NCBI GenBank assembly: GCA_947503265.1
Contig: CANNDC010000009.1
Coordinates: 124,001-188,000, forward strand
Direction: 5' to 3'
Length of the DNA stretch: 64,000 nt
DNA from: an uncultured Alteromonadaceae bacterium
Lineage (GTDB): Bacteria; Pseudomonadota; Gammaproteobacteria; Enterobacterales; Alteromonadaceae
Notes under the pieces: model-generated
Told to the model about the DNA's origin: nothing
Seen by the model: the letters and a program-made list of their open reading frames with translations, nothing else
Databases searched by the model: none
Program-made: the position numbers and the translations under genes
Shown here: one piece after another, positions 25,938 to 36,387 of the stretch
Layout of the letters: each line of letters opens with the position of its first letter
How positions within the stretch are numbered: position 1 is the first letter of the stretch

Positions 25938-27382
25938 GACAAACGCCTCCCTGCCCAGCGAATACAAATGAGCAAACCCGCTAACCATAAAATGATTTGC
26001 CAATAGGCAAGCAAACTTCGTTGGAGCCTGTCACTTGCGCTGTCTACTTCAAAATTAAAGTCTTCTAAAATTTTCCAATTTTTTGCATCAACCCGTGCTC
26101 GTTGAGCTGCATCCGCACTCGAATTACGATTCATGTCATCGGCATAACTAAGTTGCTCGACATGCACTTTGTTAAGCGCCTGAACAAAATCAAATCTAAG
26201 AGACTCAGTTTCACGCAAGAACCTATGGTGCGTTTCTATGCTAGTTCCAGCCGTGATCATGGACAGTGAACGCACTGCCACCATAGGCGAAAGCCATCCA
26301 AACTGTCTTGCCACTTGGGTTTGCGACAACTCTTTTGACATACCCTGTTCTGCAAACTCGTTCAATACACCGGTCAACTCAGCCTCCGAAGCGCTGGCGA
26401 CAGCTCCTCTAAAATTGATCGGTAACTCTTCTACTGTGTCGACATTGTATTGAGCCAAAAGTGATGCTTTGAGCTGGTTAAAGGCAGGATCACTTGCATT
26501 GTGGCCATCGCCCAATTTGCGCAATTGAGCAATAACGGCAAAGTCTGTTTCTAGTTTGCTTGCGGAAGGCACTGCCGTTGCTGCGGTTGTACTGGCGACT
26601 CTCGGCATCACTACGCAAAGAAGGATCCATACAAATGCAAGGGCGGTAAAACTCTCACTGTTTTTTGAAAACAAGGTTGAGCAAAGCAATACCAATAGCG
26701 CCCAGGCAACTAAGTAAAGCAAATATCCGAGCAAAAAACCCAGTGTTGCTATTACGCTTTCACCTTGTGCGATGGCTAGAATGCCAGACATAGACAAAGG
26801 TAATAGTATGAGTGCAATAATTGAAAACAACGCCAACAGTTTCCCGCCAATTAGGGTGAAAATGGACGTGCCTTGAGACAAAATGAAGTTCAGGGTGTCT
26901 GACTCACGTTCACGACTCATTGCACTGTAACCAATCAAAATGAGTAACAGAGGAGCAAGCACTTGAACAATGAAGGCTGGAGACAGGTTACCTAGTTTGG
27001 TTAACGCAGTGCCTTGTCGTTGATCAGCGAACATCGCGCTATTTTGGCGATGCCCTTCTAAAAAAATTGAGTTTCCAGTGTACGCATCCACACCCGGATC
27101 GAGCACGCTAAGAGGTGAAGGAACTCGAAAAGCATAATGCCCGTAATGTACCATCCGATGAGGATGCCTATCGGGTTGATCTAAGAAGGTTTCTTCCGCG
27201 CTGTTTTGTAAGGCATGTCTATCGTGACTTAACTCCATCATGTTGCTTGCCGTTACGACCACAGAGGAAAGAGTGAGTACAAGTCCAATCACCAATACCG
27301 ACAAAGCCAACTTTGAGCGAAACCAGTAACGCCACTCGTCTTTCGCCACCGATACGAGTTGTTTAAAACGAAACGGTTTCAT
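25934..27382 (-). CDS. ABC transporter permease (DUF3526 type), first of pair
   Basis: A 482-aa permease with the same plan as its neighbour: an N-terminal membrane segment (LALSVLVIGLVLTLSSVVVTA), a periplasmic region, then SPAFIVQVLAPLLLILIGYSAMSRERESDTLNFILSQG. The motif SRERESDTL/T is typical of ABC-2 permeases next to the ATPase. Several more membrane segments and a C-terminal segment (LLAYWQIILWLAGLLICIRWAG) follow. Start and stop both overlap neighbours by ATGA, so the three ABC genes are tightly coupled. The two permeases probably arose by duplication. The substrate and direction are unknown; the fold favours export or lipoprotein/metallocentre handling over classical import. Confidence 0.82.
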   Translation of the reverse strand: MKPFRFKQLVSVAKDEWRYWFRSKLALSVLVIGLVLTLSSVVVTASNMMELSHDRHALQNSAEETFLDQPDRHPHRMVHYGHYAFRVPSPLSVLDPGVDAYTGNSIFLEGHRQNSAMFADQRQGTALTKLGNLSPAFIVQVLAPLLLILIGYSAMSRERESDTLNFILSQGTSIFTLIGGKLLALFSIIALILLPLSMSGILAIAQGESVIATLGFLLGYLLYLVAWALLVLLCSTLFSKNSESFTALAFVWILLCVVMPRVASTTAATAVPSASKLETDFAVIAQLRKLGDGHNASDPAFNQLKASLLAQYNVDTVEELPINFRGAVASASEAELTGVLNEFAEQGMSKELSQTQVARQFGWLSPMVAVRSLSMITAGTSIETHHRFLRETESLRFDFVQALNKVHVEQLSYADDMNRNSSADAAQRARVDAKNWKILEDFNFEVDSASDRLQRSLLAYWQIILWLAGLLICIRWAGRRLS

Positions 27383-28146
27383 GCCACCTGCCTTTGTGCA
27401 AACGCGGCATGGACTTCTTCAGTATCTATTCTGCCTTGGACAGAAGCTTCAAATTCACCCACTAGTTCGCCGTTTCGCAACAGTCCAATTCTGTCAGCGA
27501 CTTGGCAAGCGCCATAAACATCATGAGTTACCATCAAGATAGTTGCGCCACTAGATGCTAATTCACGTACTAAAAGATTGAATTCATCGATGGCGACAGG
27601 ATCAAGTCCAGAAGTCGGTTCGTCTAATAAAAATATTGGGGCTTCACGTAATAGAGCGAGGGCGATTGCGGTTTTTTGACGCATGCCTTTCGAGTAAGTC
27701 TGCATTTCACGTTCCCATGAGTTTTCTTGCAAAGCTACCCGCTGAAAAGCTTGATTTATATCGTCGTTAGACTTTTTGATATTGGCCAGTGACAGAAAGT
27801 ATCGAATATTTTCCCGTGCAGTTAAGTGGGGGTAAAGGGTTGCTGACTCTGGCAAATAAGCGGTTTTACCTCTGACTTCGTCTAATGCTCGCAGTACTTC
27901 TTTACCATCAATTCGTGCACTTCCGCTTGCTGGCGAATTAAAACCCAAGAACGTTTTGAGCGTGGTAGATTTACCCGCACCATTGCCGCCTAACAAGGCA
28001 TAGATTTCGCCTTTGTTTACATGAAAGTTGAGGTTCTTGAGAATAGAATTGTTATTTATCGCCACACACAAGACGGCAGCCTTAATGACGGGATTGTTAT
28101 CTGTGGAATGATTTTCTGTGGAATGATTTTTTTTGAGATCGCTCAT
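27379..28146 (-). CDS. ABC transporter ATP-binding protein
   Basis: An ATPase of about 255 aa that drives the two following permeases. Seen: Walker A GGNGAGKSTTLK, signature YSKGMRQKTAIALALLR (SKGMRQ in place of SGGQ, as in many ABC-2 ATPases), Walker B PIFLLDEPTSGLDP, and the switch histidine in LMVTHD. The N-terminal 25 residues are Asn/His-rich and polar. A GTG at 28158 or ATG at 28146 could be the start; neither has a clear ribosome site, and a leaderless or very short-leader transcript is possible given the promoter position. The double-palindrome operator lies 20 bp upstream. Confidence 0.88.
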   Translation of the reverse strand: MSDLKKNHSTENHSTDNNPVIKAAVLCVAINNNSILKNLNFHVNKGEIYALLGGNGAGKSTTLKTFLGFNSPASGSARIDGKEVLRALDEVRGKTAYLPESATLYPHLTARENIRYFLSLANIKKSNDDINQAFQRVALQENSWEREMQTYSKGMRQKTAIALALLREAPIFLLDEPTSGLDPVAIDEFNLLVRELASSGATILMVTHDVYGACQVADRIGLLRNGELVGEFEASVQGRIDTEEVHAAFAQRQVA

Positions 28147-28165
28147 TGGGGAATGCACACTATTA

Positions 28166-28205
28166 GTTATATTATAACATTACTGTAGATATGTTATAAT
28201 ATAAC
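28166..28205 (-). promoter_or_regulatory. 40-bp double-palindrome operator over an extended -10 promoter
   Basis: Two 15-bp arms (28166-28180 and 28191-28205) are perfect inverted repeats around a 10-bp spacer. Each arm also contains its own 13-bp palindrome of the form GTTATA-W-TATAAC, with centres at 28172 and 28199, 27 bp apart. On the minus strand the structure includes TGTTATAAT, a perfect extended -10 element. A TTATAA about 17 bp upstream could serve as -35. A dimeric repressor (GntR or TetR type) bound here would cover the promoter of the five-gene ABC/TonB operon. No such regulator is encoded nearby. Confidence 0.75.
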
Positions 28206-28551
28206 ACTTTAAAGATGCAATAGTTTTCCTACATAAGTAACGATATAAGTATCTATTGTTGTTTAATTAACCAGAGGGTTGGATAAGCTATGTGGGGGGC
28301 TTTATTTAGTTACTTTGTATTTCAATACGTTAACCGGATAAAACGGCTCTCCCTGCTTTTATCAGGGAGAACAGAAAATTTGTATTTCTATTAAAACGTT
28401 CTCGTACATAACTAGTTACTCTAAACGCGCTGCGGATACGTAAAAAGGGCTTATTGCAGCGTGAACATAAATTAAAAACAAAAACCTTCACAACAACACA
28501 CCATTGCATACCCTCTCTAATAGGATTTGTCTCTATTGCGGGCTGTGTCCA
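28206..28551. other. Intergenic region with a hairpin downstream of the DUF917 gene
   Basis: No coding potential is seen. The clearest structure is an 8-bp stem TCTCCCTG/CAGGGAGA (28348-28355 and 28363-28370). On the minus strand it is followed at a short distance by GTTTTATC, so it could end transcription from the DUF917 gene about 180 bp away. A weaker stem CGCTGC/GCAGCG lies at 28428-28461. Confidence 0.45.
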
Positions 28552-29658
28552 TTAAGACCTAGGTTTTGCTGCGCAATAATCTTGATCTATGCCGGCATAT
28601 CTAGGTCCGAAGACAGATAGACCTTTGTCTGTGAGGAACTCCTTGGGCGCAGGCAATATAATTACCGCAACTGGCATATTTTGTTGATAATGAGGATTAG
28701 TAATCGCATCGCCGGTCAACGTATTAATGCAACATATTAGGTCTGGGACGGTTGCATAAATACTGCCGTCTATTTCGACTAGCATATTTTCGTTTTTTAC
28801 TCTGATATGAAGTGTTTGACCACTAAATTCTCCAGTACCGTCAAGTGAAACACTGCCAAGCGTGAAACCATCCTCAGTACTAAAATCAAATACGTTTACC
28901 TTGCCTCTGAACGCAACAAATCCTTCACCTTTGTTGGCGATAACATCCGCGACGTCTTCGAGATTTTGCTTGGCTATGCGGGCTTCCTTTCCTAGTGATA
29001 AAGCCTTACTAATAGTGCCGTGAATAAGCGCATCCTTAATTTCTTCGACCGATAACACATGGTCAATTGCAGCGATATCATTGCGGCTTACTTTAGCTAA
29101 GGCGCGAACCAAAGTTTCAGCTCTTGCATCATCCACAATATTCTCGCATATGAAACATTCGCCAAATTCATTGGCAGTTATTATGGGGGCCGCAGGCAGA
29201 TTATTTAGGTAGTAGGTAGAATGAGTAATTTCAGGGACGGCGCGGCCAGCAGGATCAGCATCAATTATATAGCCGTCAAACATTGCTGCGAGATAAAAAG
29301 ACAGTGCTGTATTTGAACCTCCAAGTTCACAGCAAATAGTGCCATATATTGACTTTCCTGTGTACGCTAGCAAACGTTCATAAGCAGTCATGATCGCACG
29401 CTTATTTAATCTTGGTAAATTATTATAAACGGATTCTTCTGCTTGGCTTAGTGGTGAAATAGCACCCAATATATAAGGCGTGCAAAGTATTTCGCCCCTA
29501 GGTACTTCACTGGCTGAAATCAACCTAAACGACTTACCCAAGGCAAAAGCTTCGTCTATATATTCTAAACCTTCGCTTAAGTCACCGCCTCCTCCTGTGC
29601 CCAAAATAGTACAGCCATGGAGAATGTCGAGAATCTCATTTCGACTTAAATTACGCAT
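28552..29658 (-). CDS. DUF917 family protein (hydantoinase/thiohydantoin-associated)
   Basis: A 368-aa cytoplasmic protein with the DUF917 signature: GCTILGTGGGGDLSEGLEYID at the N-terminus, then MFDGYIIDADPAGRAVPE and a C-terminal domain (about 240-350: FDFSTEDGFTLGSVSLDG, VPDLICCINTLTGDAITN). Characterised relatives include an S-methyl-thiohydantoin desulfurase, and the family is often found with hydantoinases and permeases. It is 51 bp downstream of a TonB receptor and near an NCS1 permease, so it probably acts on an imported nitrogen heterocycle or similar small compound. The exact reaction is unknown. Confidence 0.82.
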   Translation of the reverse strand: MRNLSRNEILDILHGCTILGTGGGGDLSEGLEYIDEAFALGKSFRLISASEVPRGEILCTPYILGAISPLSQAEESVYNNLPRLNKRAIMTAYERLLAYTGKSIYGTICCELGGSNTALSFYLAAMFDGYIIDADPAGRAVPEITHSTYYLNNLPAAPIITANEFGECFICENIVDDARAETLVRALAKVSRNDIAAIDHVLSVEEIKDALIHGTISKALSLGKEARIAKQNLEDVADVIANKGEGFVAFRGKVNVFDFSTEDGFTLGSVSLDGTGEFSGQTLHIRVKNENMLVEIDGSIYATVPDLICCINTLTGDAITNPHYQQNMPVAVIILPAPKEFLTDKGLSVFGPRYAGIDQDYCAAKPRS

Positions 29659-29709
29659 TCAGTTATATCCTTTATTCGCAGTTGCATCGCTAAGTATCAC
29701 AAAAGCCGA

Positions 29710-31866
29710 TTAAAAATCATAAATAAGTTCGAGACCATAGCTCCTTGGCTTATTTGGCTGACGGGCCAAGTCTGTAATGCCGTCTCCAAACAAAAAGATG
29801 TCTTCAATTGCACGTTCATCCGTGAGGTTATTGATATAAAATTGAATGCGGATATTTTCAGACTTCACACCTATCCCTGCATTGACGAATTGATATGTTG
29901 AAGATTCGACATCTGGAATATCGATACTGTATATTTTTGGTCCTTCGATTTGCCAATCGATACGAGAAACAACTGACCACTGAGCGTTTACATCAAAAAC
30001 ATGGTTGACGGACAAGCCATAATTATACTCTGGCACCCAAAATTGTGGTTTGCCTAATAACTCGGGTCTTAACGCAAACTCCTTGATTTCTGATGAAACA
30101 ATTCCTGCACTAGCTCGGATGTCTAGATTTTTTGTCGCCGCTACCGACAATTCTAACTCTATACCCTGAGTATCAACCTGCTCAATAGATAAGTTTTCGA
30201 GGGTAAAAGTATCAACATTGAACTGGGTAAATTGAGCGTTTTCTTGCTCGATTGAAAAAACCGCACCATTTAATCTGATATTGTCATCCCACCAACTGGT
30301 TTTAAATCCTAACTCGTAGCTATCAGATACTTCTTTATCAAATACTCGGCTGATTCCCTCTGCTGGTTCATTGAAACCACCGCTTCGAAATCCTTTGGAA
30401 TAACCAGCGTATAACAAGGTTTGATCGTTCAGTTGATAGCCTAGTGTGACCTTAGGCTGCAATTGGCTAAAATCTTTGTTAGCAAATGTAGCTTCTTTAT
30501 TGCCGGGATCAAATGATTCGCGTTTATCGTGGTCGTATCGTAACGCCCCTGTAAGCTCTAACTTGTCGTTAATATCATAGTTAACTTGAGCCGCTAATCC
30601 CCAAGCATCGCTGCTATTATTATCGACGATTGAGAAATAAGGAGTTTCGTTTGCAAAGTCACTGCGCGTGAGTAATTCAGCATCGGTTAAATCGTCATAA
30701 AAGTTAACCTCGGTATCTCTATCTCTACTTTGATAAAAAGCCGAAAGTGACCATCTAACATCTTGATCAGATTGTGAAATAAATCGTGATTCAACGGTAA
30801 CTGAATTTACATCATTTATTCCTTCTGTACCGAAGGGGGCGCGAAAGAGACCGTCTTCATCGATAAACGTAGGATCTGCAGAATAATCCCCATCGTAAAA
30901 ATGTACATTTTCAGACTCGCTGTAGGCAGCAATTAGTTCAAACGTACCCAGATCATAATCTTGAGAAAGTTTTGCACTCACTTCGAACACGTCGCGTTCG
31001 TCTTCATTGATGATATTAGTACTAGTTTGTAGCGAAAAGTCTTCAATAGTATCTTCACTAACATTTTGGTAATAGGCAAAACCCGCTTCGCTTGATGTAT
31101 AGCGAGTCCTAAAATTAACGATAGTATCGTCCGTCAATTCGAATTCGAGCTGTCCAAATAAAGACGATTCTTTGAATTGATCAGCAGGCTCTCCACTGTA
31201 TGTATTGTCAATAAGCCCATCAGAATGTTTAACATAGCCGCCTAACCTAAAGAAGGCAGAATCAGCTTGATTAAGCGAGCCTGATACCACCGCATTCAAA
31301 TTGTAGGTATTGGCGTTGCCGACTGAAGCTTTTACTGACCCTTCTAAATCTTCTGTAGGTTTTTTTGTGGTAACAATCACTGCGCCTCCGATTGCTCCTC
31401 GACCATACAAGGCACCTTGAGCACCGCGCATCACTTCTATGCGTTCTATGTCGACTAATTCTTGATTGATAAATTCAAGATCTGGAGCTGTAACGCCATC
31501 GACGACAAAGGCAAGAGGTGGATCACCAACTTGAGGGGTAATTAAGCCACGAATGGTAATGCGTGCCAGACCCGGTCTAAAGTTATCTAGCTGGGTCAAG
31601 TTAGGCGTCAGATTCGCAACATCTCTAAAACTCGAAATTCGCGAGTTTTCAATCATCTCTGAGCCAAATGCGGTAACTGAATCGGGTACCGATTGTATTG
31701 ATTCAACTCGACCACGAGCCGAAATCGAAATTATTTCGACAGCCTCTTCTGTAGCGTTTTCTGTTGTTTGGAGTGCATCTGAAGAAGCGTATGATTGCGC
31801 ACTTACAAAACTAATTGCACTAACAAAAAGTGTCGCGTTAAATTTAGATTTTGCTGAGATTTGCAT
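29710..31866 (-). CDS. TonB-dependent receptor linked to the DUF917 gene
   Basis: A 718-aa outer-membrane receptor. It has a signal peptide ending near AQSYASS, TonB-box-like VEIISISARG, a plug (SVPDSVTAFGSEMI, FRDVANLTPNLTQLDNFRPG, ITIRGLITPQ, IERIEVMRGAQGALYGRGAIGGAVIVTTKKP) and a barrel ending in YGLELIYDF. It belongs to the general iron-complex/organic-substrate outer receptor type, not the siderophore-plug type of the other two. ATG 31866 follows AAGG; an upstream ATG at 31893 lacks a ribosome site. It is divergent from the Lrp regulator (211 bp apart) and upstream of DUF917, so it probably imports that pathway's substrate across the outer membrane. Confidence 0.88.
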   Translation of the reverse strand: MQISAKSKFNATLFVSAISFVSAQSYASSDALQTTENATEEAVEIISISARGRVESIQSVPDSVTAFGSEMIENSRISSFRDVANLTPNLTQLDNFRPGLARITIRGLITPQVGDPPLAFVVDGVTAPDLEFINQELVDIERIEVMRGAQGALYGRGAIGGAVIVTTKKPTEDLEGSVKASVGNANTYNLNAVVSGSLNQADSAFFRLGGYVKHSDGLIDNTYSGEPADQFKESSLFGQLEFELTDDTIVNFRTRYTSSEAGFAYYQNVSEDTIEDFSLQTSTNIINEDERDVFEVSAKLSQDYDLGTFELIAAYSESENVHFYDGDYSADPTFIDEDGLFRAPFGTEGINDVNSVTVESRFISQSDQDVRWSLSAFYQSRDRDTEVNFYDDLTDAELLTRSDFANETPYFSIVDNNSSDAWGLAAQVNYDINDKLELTGALRYDHDKRESFDPGNKEATFANKDFSQLQPKVTLGYQLNDQTLLYAGYSKGFRSGGFNEPAEGISRVFDKEVSDSYELGFKTSWWDDNIRLNGAVFSIEQENAQFTQFNVDTFTLENLSIEQVDTQGIELELSVAATKNLDIRASAGIVSSEIKEFALRPELLGKPQFWVPEYNYGLSVNHVFDVNAQWSVVSRIDWQIEGPKIYSIDIPDVESSTYQFVNAGIGVKSENIRIQFYINNLTDERAIEDIFLFGDGITDLARQPNKPRSYGLELIYDF

Positions 31867-32077
31867 ATGAATAACCTTAGAAACAATAGCCATTTTGCGT
31901 GGTAAATATTGTCTCGAAGTAGCACAAAATAATATTTTTAAAACGAGCGTGGAGCTATAAGGTTCTTATTGAAATAACTCCGCAAACAAGCAATTTTGCA
32001 TACATGAAAAGAATAGTTCGCTATCATATCAAGTGTAACGATGAAAATATGCGCCAACACAGGCCAAAGTGGAATCA

Positions 32078-32605
32078 ATGAAAAAGTCGATAAAAATAGA
32101 TAGCTACAATAAAAAGATATTGGCAACGTTGCACTTACGCGCTGACTTAACCAATGTAGAACTCGCTGAACATGTCAATCTATCTCCTAGCGCTTGTTTT
32201 CAAAGGGTGAAACTACTAAAAGAAGCTGGATATTTTAGAACATTTCATGCGGATATTAACTTAGAGAAGATTTGCTATCATGTGTTTGCATATGTTGAAT
32301 TTACGCTTGAAGACAATAGCCTAAATTGTAGACGTAAGTTTTTATCTGTGATCGAAGACATCCCCGAAATAATGGATTGTATGCAACTGAGCGGCGACGT
32401 AGATTTTATTTCATTTTGCTGTTTTTCAGACATCACCTTATTAAACAAAACGTGCGATATGCTGAGCAATCAGGAAGCATTTTCTTTAAAAAAATTAACA
32501 ACACGAATTGTATTGGAACGCTCAAAGTTCTTTTTAGGCTACCCGTTAGAACGTTTAAAATGGCGAGATGAAATGATTATTGATGATGAAAACGAGGGTA
32601 ATTAA
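32078..32605 (+). CDS. Lrp/AsnC-family transcriptional regulator
   Basis: A 175-aa regulator with an N-terminal winged helix (DSYNKKILATLHLRADLTNVELAEHVNLSPSACFQRVKLLKEAGY) and a C-terminal RAM/AsnC ligand domain (FAYVEFTLED..., about 70-150). ATG 32078 is preferred over an in-frame GTG at 32069. It is divergent from the TonB receptor-DUF917 pair and convergent with the NCS1 permease, so it likely controls both sides of this cluster in response to an amino-acid-like or heterocyclic ligand. Confidence 0.85.
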   Translation: MKKSIKIDSYNKKILATLHLRADLTNVELAEHVNLSPSACFQRVKLLKEAGYFRTFHADINLEKICYHVFAYVEFTLEDNSLNCRRKFLSVIEDIPEIMDCMQLSGDVDFISFCCFSDITLLNKTCDMLSNQEAFSLKKLTTRIVLERSKFFLGYPLERLKWRDEMIIDDENEGN

Positions 32606-32639
32606 TAGCACTCCCCCGCCACCAATCTCAGCTTCTTTT

Positions 32640-33920
32640 CTAGATTGTTTTTGGACGCAAGAATGGGGCATATTTCATCAAAACAGTGTAAATAACACCT
32701 GTTAGAATTATTGCGTCTATGACCGAGATACCGCTCACGCTCAATGAAAAAAGGACACCATTGAAACCTGCGAATATGGCGCCTGCTAACCAAGCAATGA
32801 ACGCTGGGAGTGAAATTTTAGCGTTGTTTTTCAGGGCTTTTGAGCCGTAAATGTGGGGCCTAATTAGGAACGCATCTACAATAATAACCCCTGCGACAGG
32901 AACAAATACGTCTGACAAGAAAGACAAAAACGAGATAAAAACATCAAGGATATCCAAGAAAGCAGCAGCGACACCTGCGCTACCCAAAATAGTGGCAATT
33001 ATTTTTCTTTGCCAAGTTGGAAATGTTGCTTCTACACTGAGTCGCGCGCTATATAAGTTAAGTGAGTTAAGTACCCAACTTCCAGCAATAACGATAAAAA
33101 ATGCCGCAAAACCTAAGTTCAACTTTAACATTAGACTTAATATTTCGGTTTCTTGGGTAACTGTAGCGGCAAATCCAGAGACGAATAGTACAAACAGTTG
33201 CACCACCATATAAGCCCAAAACGCAGTATGTAGCCCGCCGCTTTTTTGTTTTGAAAAGCGCGTAATATCTGGCAGGATAATTGATCCAATGATAATAACG
33301 CCAACTATCGCCGAGACGCCGTCTCCAATCGTTAAAGAGGCCGATTTTTCTACCGATAAATATTCACTTATACTCATTGCGCCGATGGAATTGTACAGCA
33401 TCATTGCGGTAACAATCGCTAATATTGGCACCATCAATGATGCCAATATATTAATGGCTCTAAACCCGTAAAGGGTCGTTATAACCATGCACAACCCAGC
33501 AAAAATATCGATAGGCCATTCAGGTACGACTAAATCAAATTGAGCTGAGATTAACCGGGTAACCGCATTGGAGAATAAATCTATATTGACTCCGAACCAC
33601 CCAATCAAAGAGATAGCAAATGCAATATTTACGATACCAGCGCCTGCATCACCAAAAGCAACTCTGACAAGCACATACGAACTTAATCTACTACGAACGC
33701 CAATCGAACCCATGGCGCCGCCGATAAGCGTTAAAATAATTGAGCCAATGACCAATGCCCAAAGAGCGTCGTTTATCGTAAGGGCTTGGTAAACTTCCAA
33801 GCCGGTAATAAATGAAGGTAAAGAAAAGCTAACCATAGCAGAGACTGCTGCAATCCTTGGCCAAGCGACTAATTCACTGGGGGTGATTTCCATACTCTCT
33901 GATTGGTTTGCAGTTTTCAT
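32640..33920 (-). CDS. NCS1-family nucleobase/hydantoin-type permease (CodB-like)
   Basis: A 426-aa inner-membrane transporter with about 12 hydrophobic segments. The N-terminal segment resembles CodB: SFSLPSFITGLEVYQALT, IGGAMGSIGVRSRLSSYVLVRVAFGDAG and ISLIGWFGVNIDLFSNAV. NCS1 carriers import cytosine, purines, allantoin or hydantoins with Na+ or H+. It ends 34 bp from the convergent Lrp gene. With the DUF917 protein and the TonB receptor it forms a plausible outer-to-inner membrane route for one N-heterocycle. The substrate is unproven. Confidence 0.87.
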   Translation of the reverse strand: MKTANQSESMEITPSELVAWPRIAAVSAMVSFSLPSFITGLEVYQALTINDALWALVIGSIILTLIGGAMGSIGVRSRLSSYVLVRVAFGDAGAGIVNIAFAISLIGWFGVNIDLFSNAVTRLISAQFDLVVPEWPIDIFAGLCMVITTLYGFRAINILASLMVPILAIVTAMMLYNSIGAMSISEYLSVEKSASLTIGDGVSAIVGVIIIGSIILPDITRFSKQKSGGLHTAFWAYMVVQLFVLFVSGFAATVTQETEILSLMLKLNLGFAAFFIVIAGSWVLNSLNLYSARLSVEATFPTWQRKIIATILGSAGVAAAFLDILDVFISFLSFLSDVFVPVAGVIIVDAFLIRPHIYGSKALKNNAKISLPAFIAWLAGAIFAGFNGVLFSLSVSGISVIDAIILTGVIYTVLMKYAPFLRPKTI

Positions 33921-34092
33921 AAGATTCCGAGCTTTGAAAAAGATACCTAATTATCTCACATGCCTTCAATAGTTTTTCTTTTTATGGGAGTGATTTCGAA
34001 AGACTTAAATCAATATCGCGGCCAGAACGAAAGAATATTTTTTAGGCTGGACTGAACTACCTTTCTTACGAAGGACAGAGCACAAGTACAAA

Positions 34093-34122
34093 AAACCCGC
34101 AGATCTTTCGACCTGCGGGTTT
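34093..34122 (-). terminator. Intrinsic terminator after groEL
   Basis: A 10-bp stem AAACCCGCAG/CTGCGGGTTT (34093-34102 and 34113-34122) has A- and T-runs on both sides. In the minus direction it ends in GGGTTTTTT, 43 bp after the groEL stop, so it should end the groESL transcript. It could also work in the plus direction. The rest of 33921-34164 shows no gene. Confidence 0.9.
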
Positions 34123-34164
34123 CTTTTTAATAACTTGGTAGTTATTGAGCTAAGGGTGGGATGA

Positions 34165-35838
<1,674 letters not shown>

Positions 35839-35854
35839 TTAATGATTAGTGCGA

Positions 35855-36145
35855 TTATTCAACAACTGCCAAGATGTCGCCTTCACTCATAATGAGTACT
35901 TCGTCGCCGTCTAATTTTTCAGTTTTTACGCCGTAACCATCGTTAAAAATAACGATGTCGCCAATTTTAACGTCTAATGCTTTTACATCGCCGTTATCAA
36001 GGACGCGCCCGTTGCCTACAGCGATAACTTCGCCGCGAGTTGATTTTTCCGCCGCAGAGCCAGTAAGCACAATGCCACCTGCAGATTTACTTTCTTGCTC
36101 TTTGCGTTTCACGATAACGCGATCGTTTAAAGGACGAATTGCCAT
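35855..36145 (-). CDS. groS: Co-chaperonin GroES (10 kDa)
   Basis: A 96-aa GroES that caps the GroEL ring. It starts [18 protein letters not shown], carries the mobile loop [20 protein letters not shown], and continues with [25 protein letters not shown] 36145 is preceded by AGGAG. The frame can be extended eight codons upstream to 36169, but the family start and the ribosome site favour 36145. A heat-shock promoter lies about 85-110 bp upstream. Confidence 0.98.
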   Translation of the reverse strand: MAIRPLNDRVIVKRKEQESKSAGGIVLTGSAAEKSTRGEVIAVGNGRVLDNGDVKALDVKIGDIVIFNDGYGVKTEKLDGDEVLIMSEGDILAVVE

Positions 36146-36226
36146 TTTCAAATCTCCTGAAAATTCCAATATTTAAGGTTAAAGTTCCCATGTATGGGAA
36201 AGTAGTAATGTTTTACTTGCGTGCAA

Positions 36227-36254
36227 AGATGGGGATAGCCCTATATTTCTCAAG
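36227..36254 (-). promoter_or_regulatory. Sigma32 heat-shock promoter of groESL
   Basis: On the minus strand, CTTGAGA (36248-36254; consensus CTTGAAA) is followed after 13 bp by CCCCATCT (36227-36234), a perfect match to the sigma32 -10 consensus CCCCATnT. Transcription would start near 36220, about 75 nt before the groES ATG. No CIRCE inverted repeat was seen, so control is by RpoH as in enterobacteria. Confidence 0.8.
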
Positions 36255-36387
36255 GGTAAACCGCGAAAAAAGTTACTTTTTTTTCACAAATTCCCACCAT
36301 ATCGCCCCAATACTACAAATTGATTGCTTAACCAGGGTATTCAGCGTCATTATTGGGGTAGTTAAAAACCAGCTATCTTGGATAAGA

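Noticed and set aside
36139..36387. N-terminal extension of the DUF502 protein
   Set aside because: The added residues lack membrane-protein family features and would overlap the sigma32 promoter and the start of groES; the family start fits ATG 36388.
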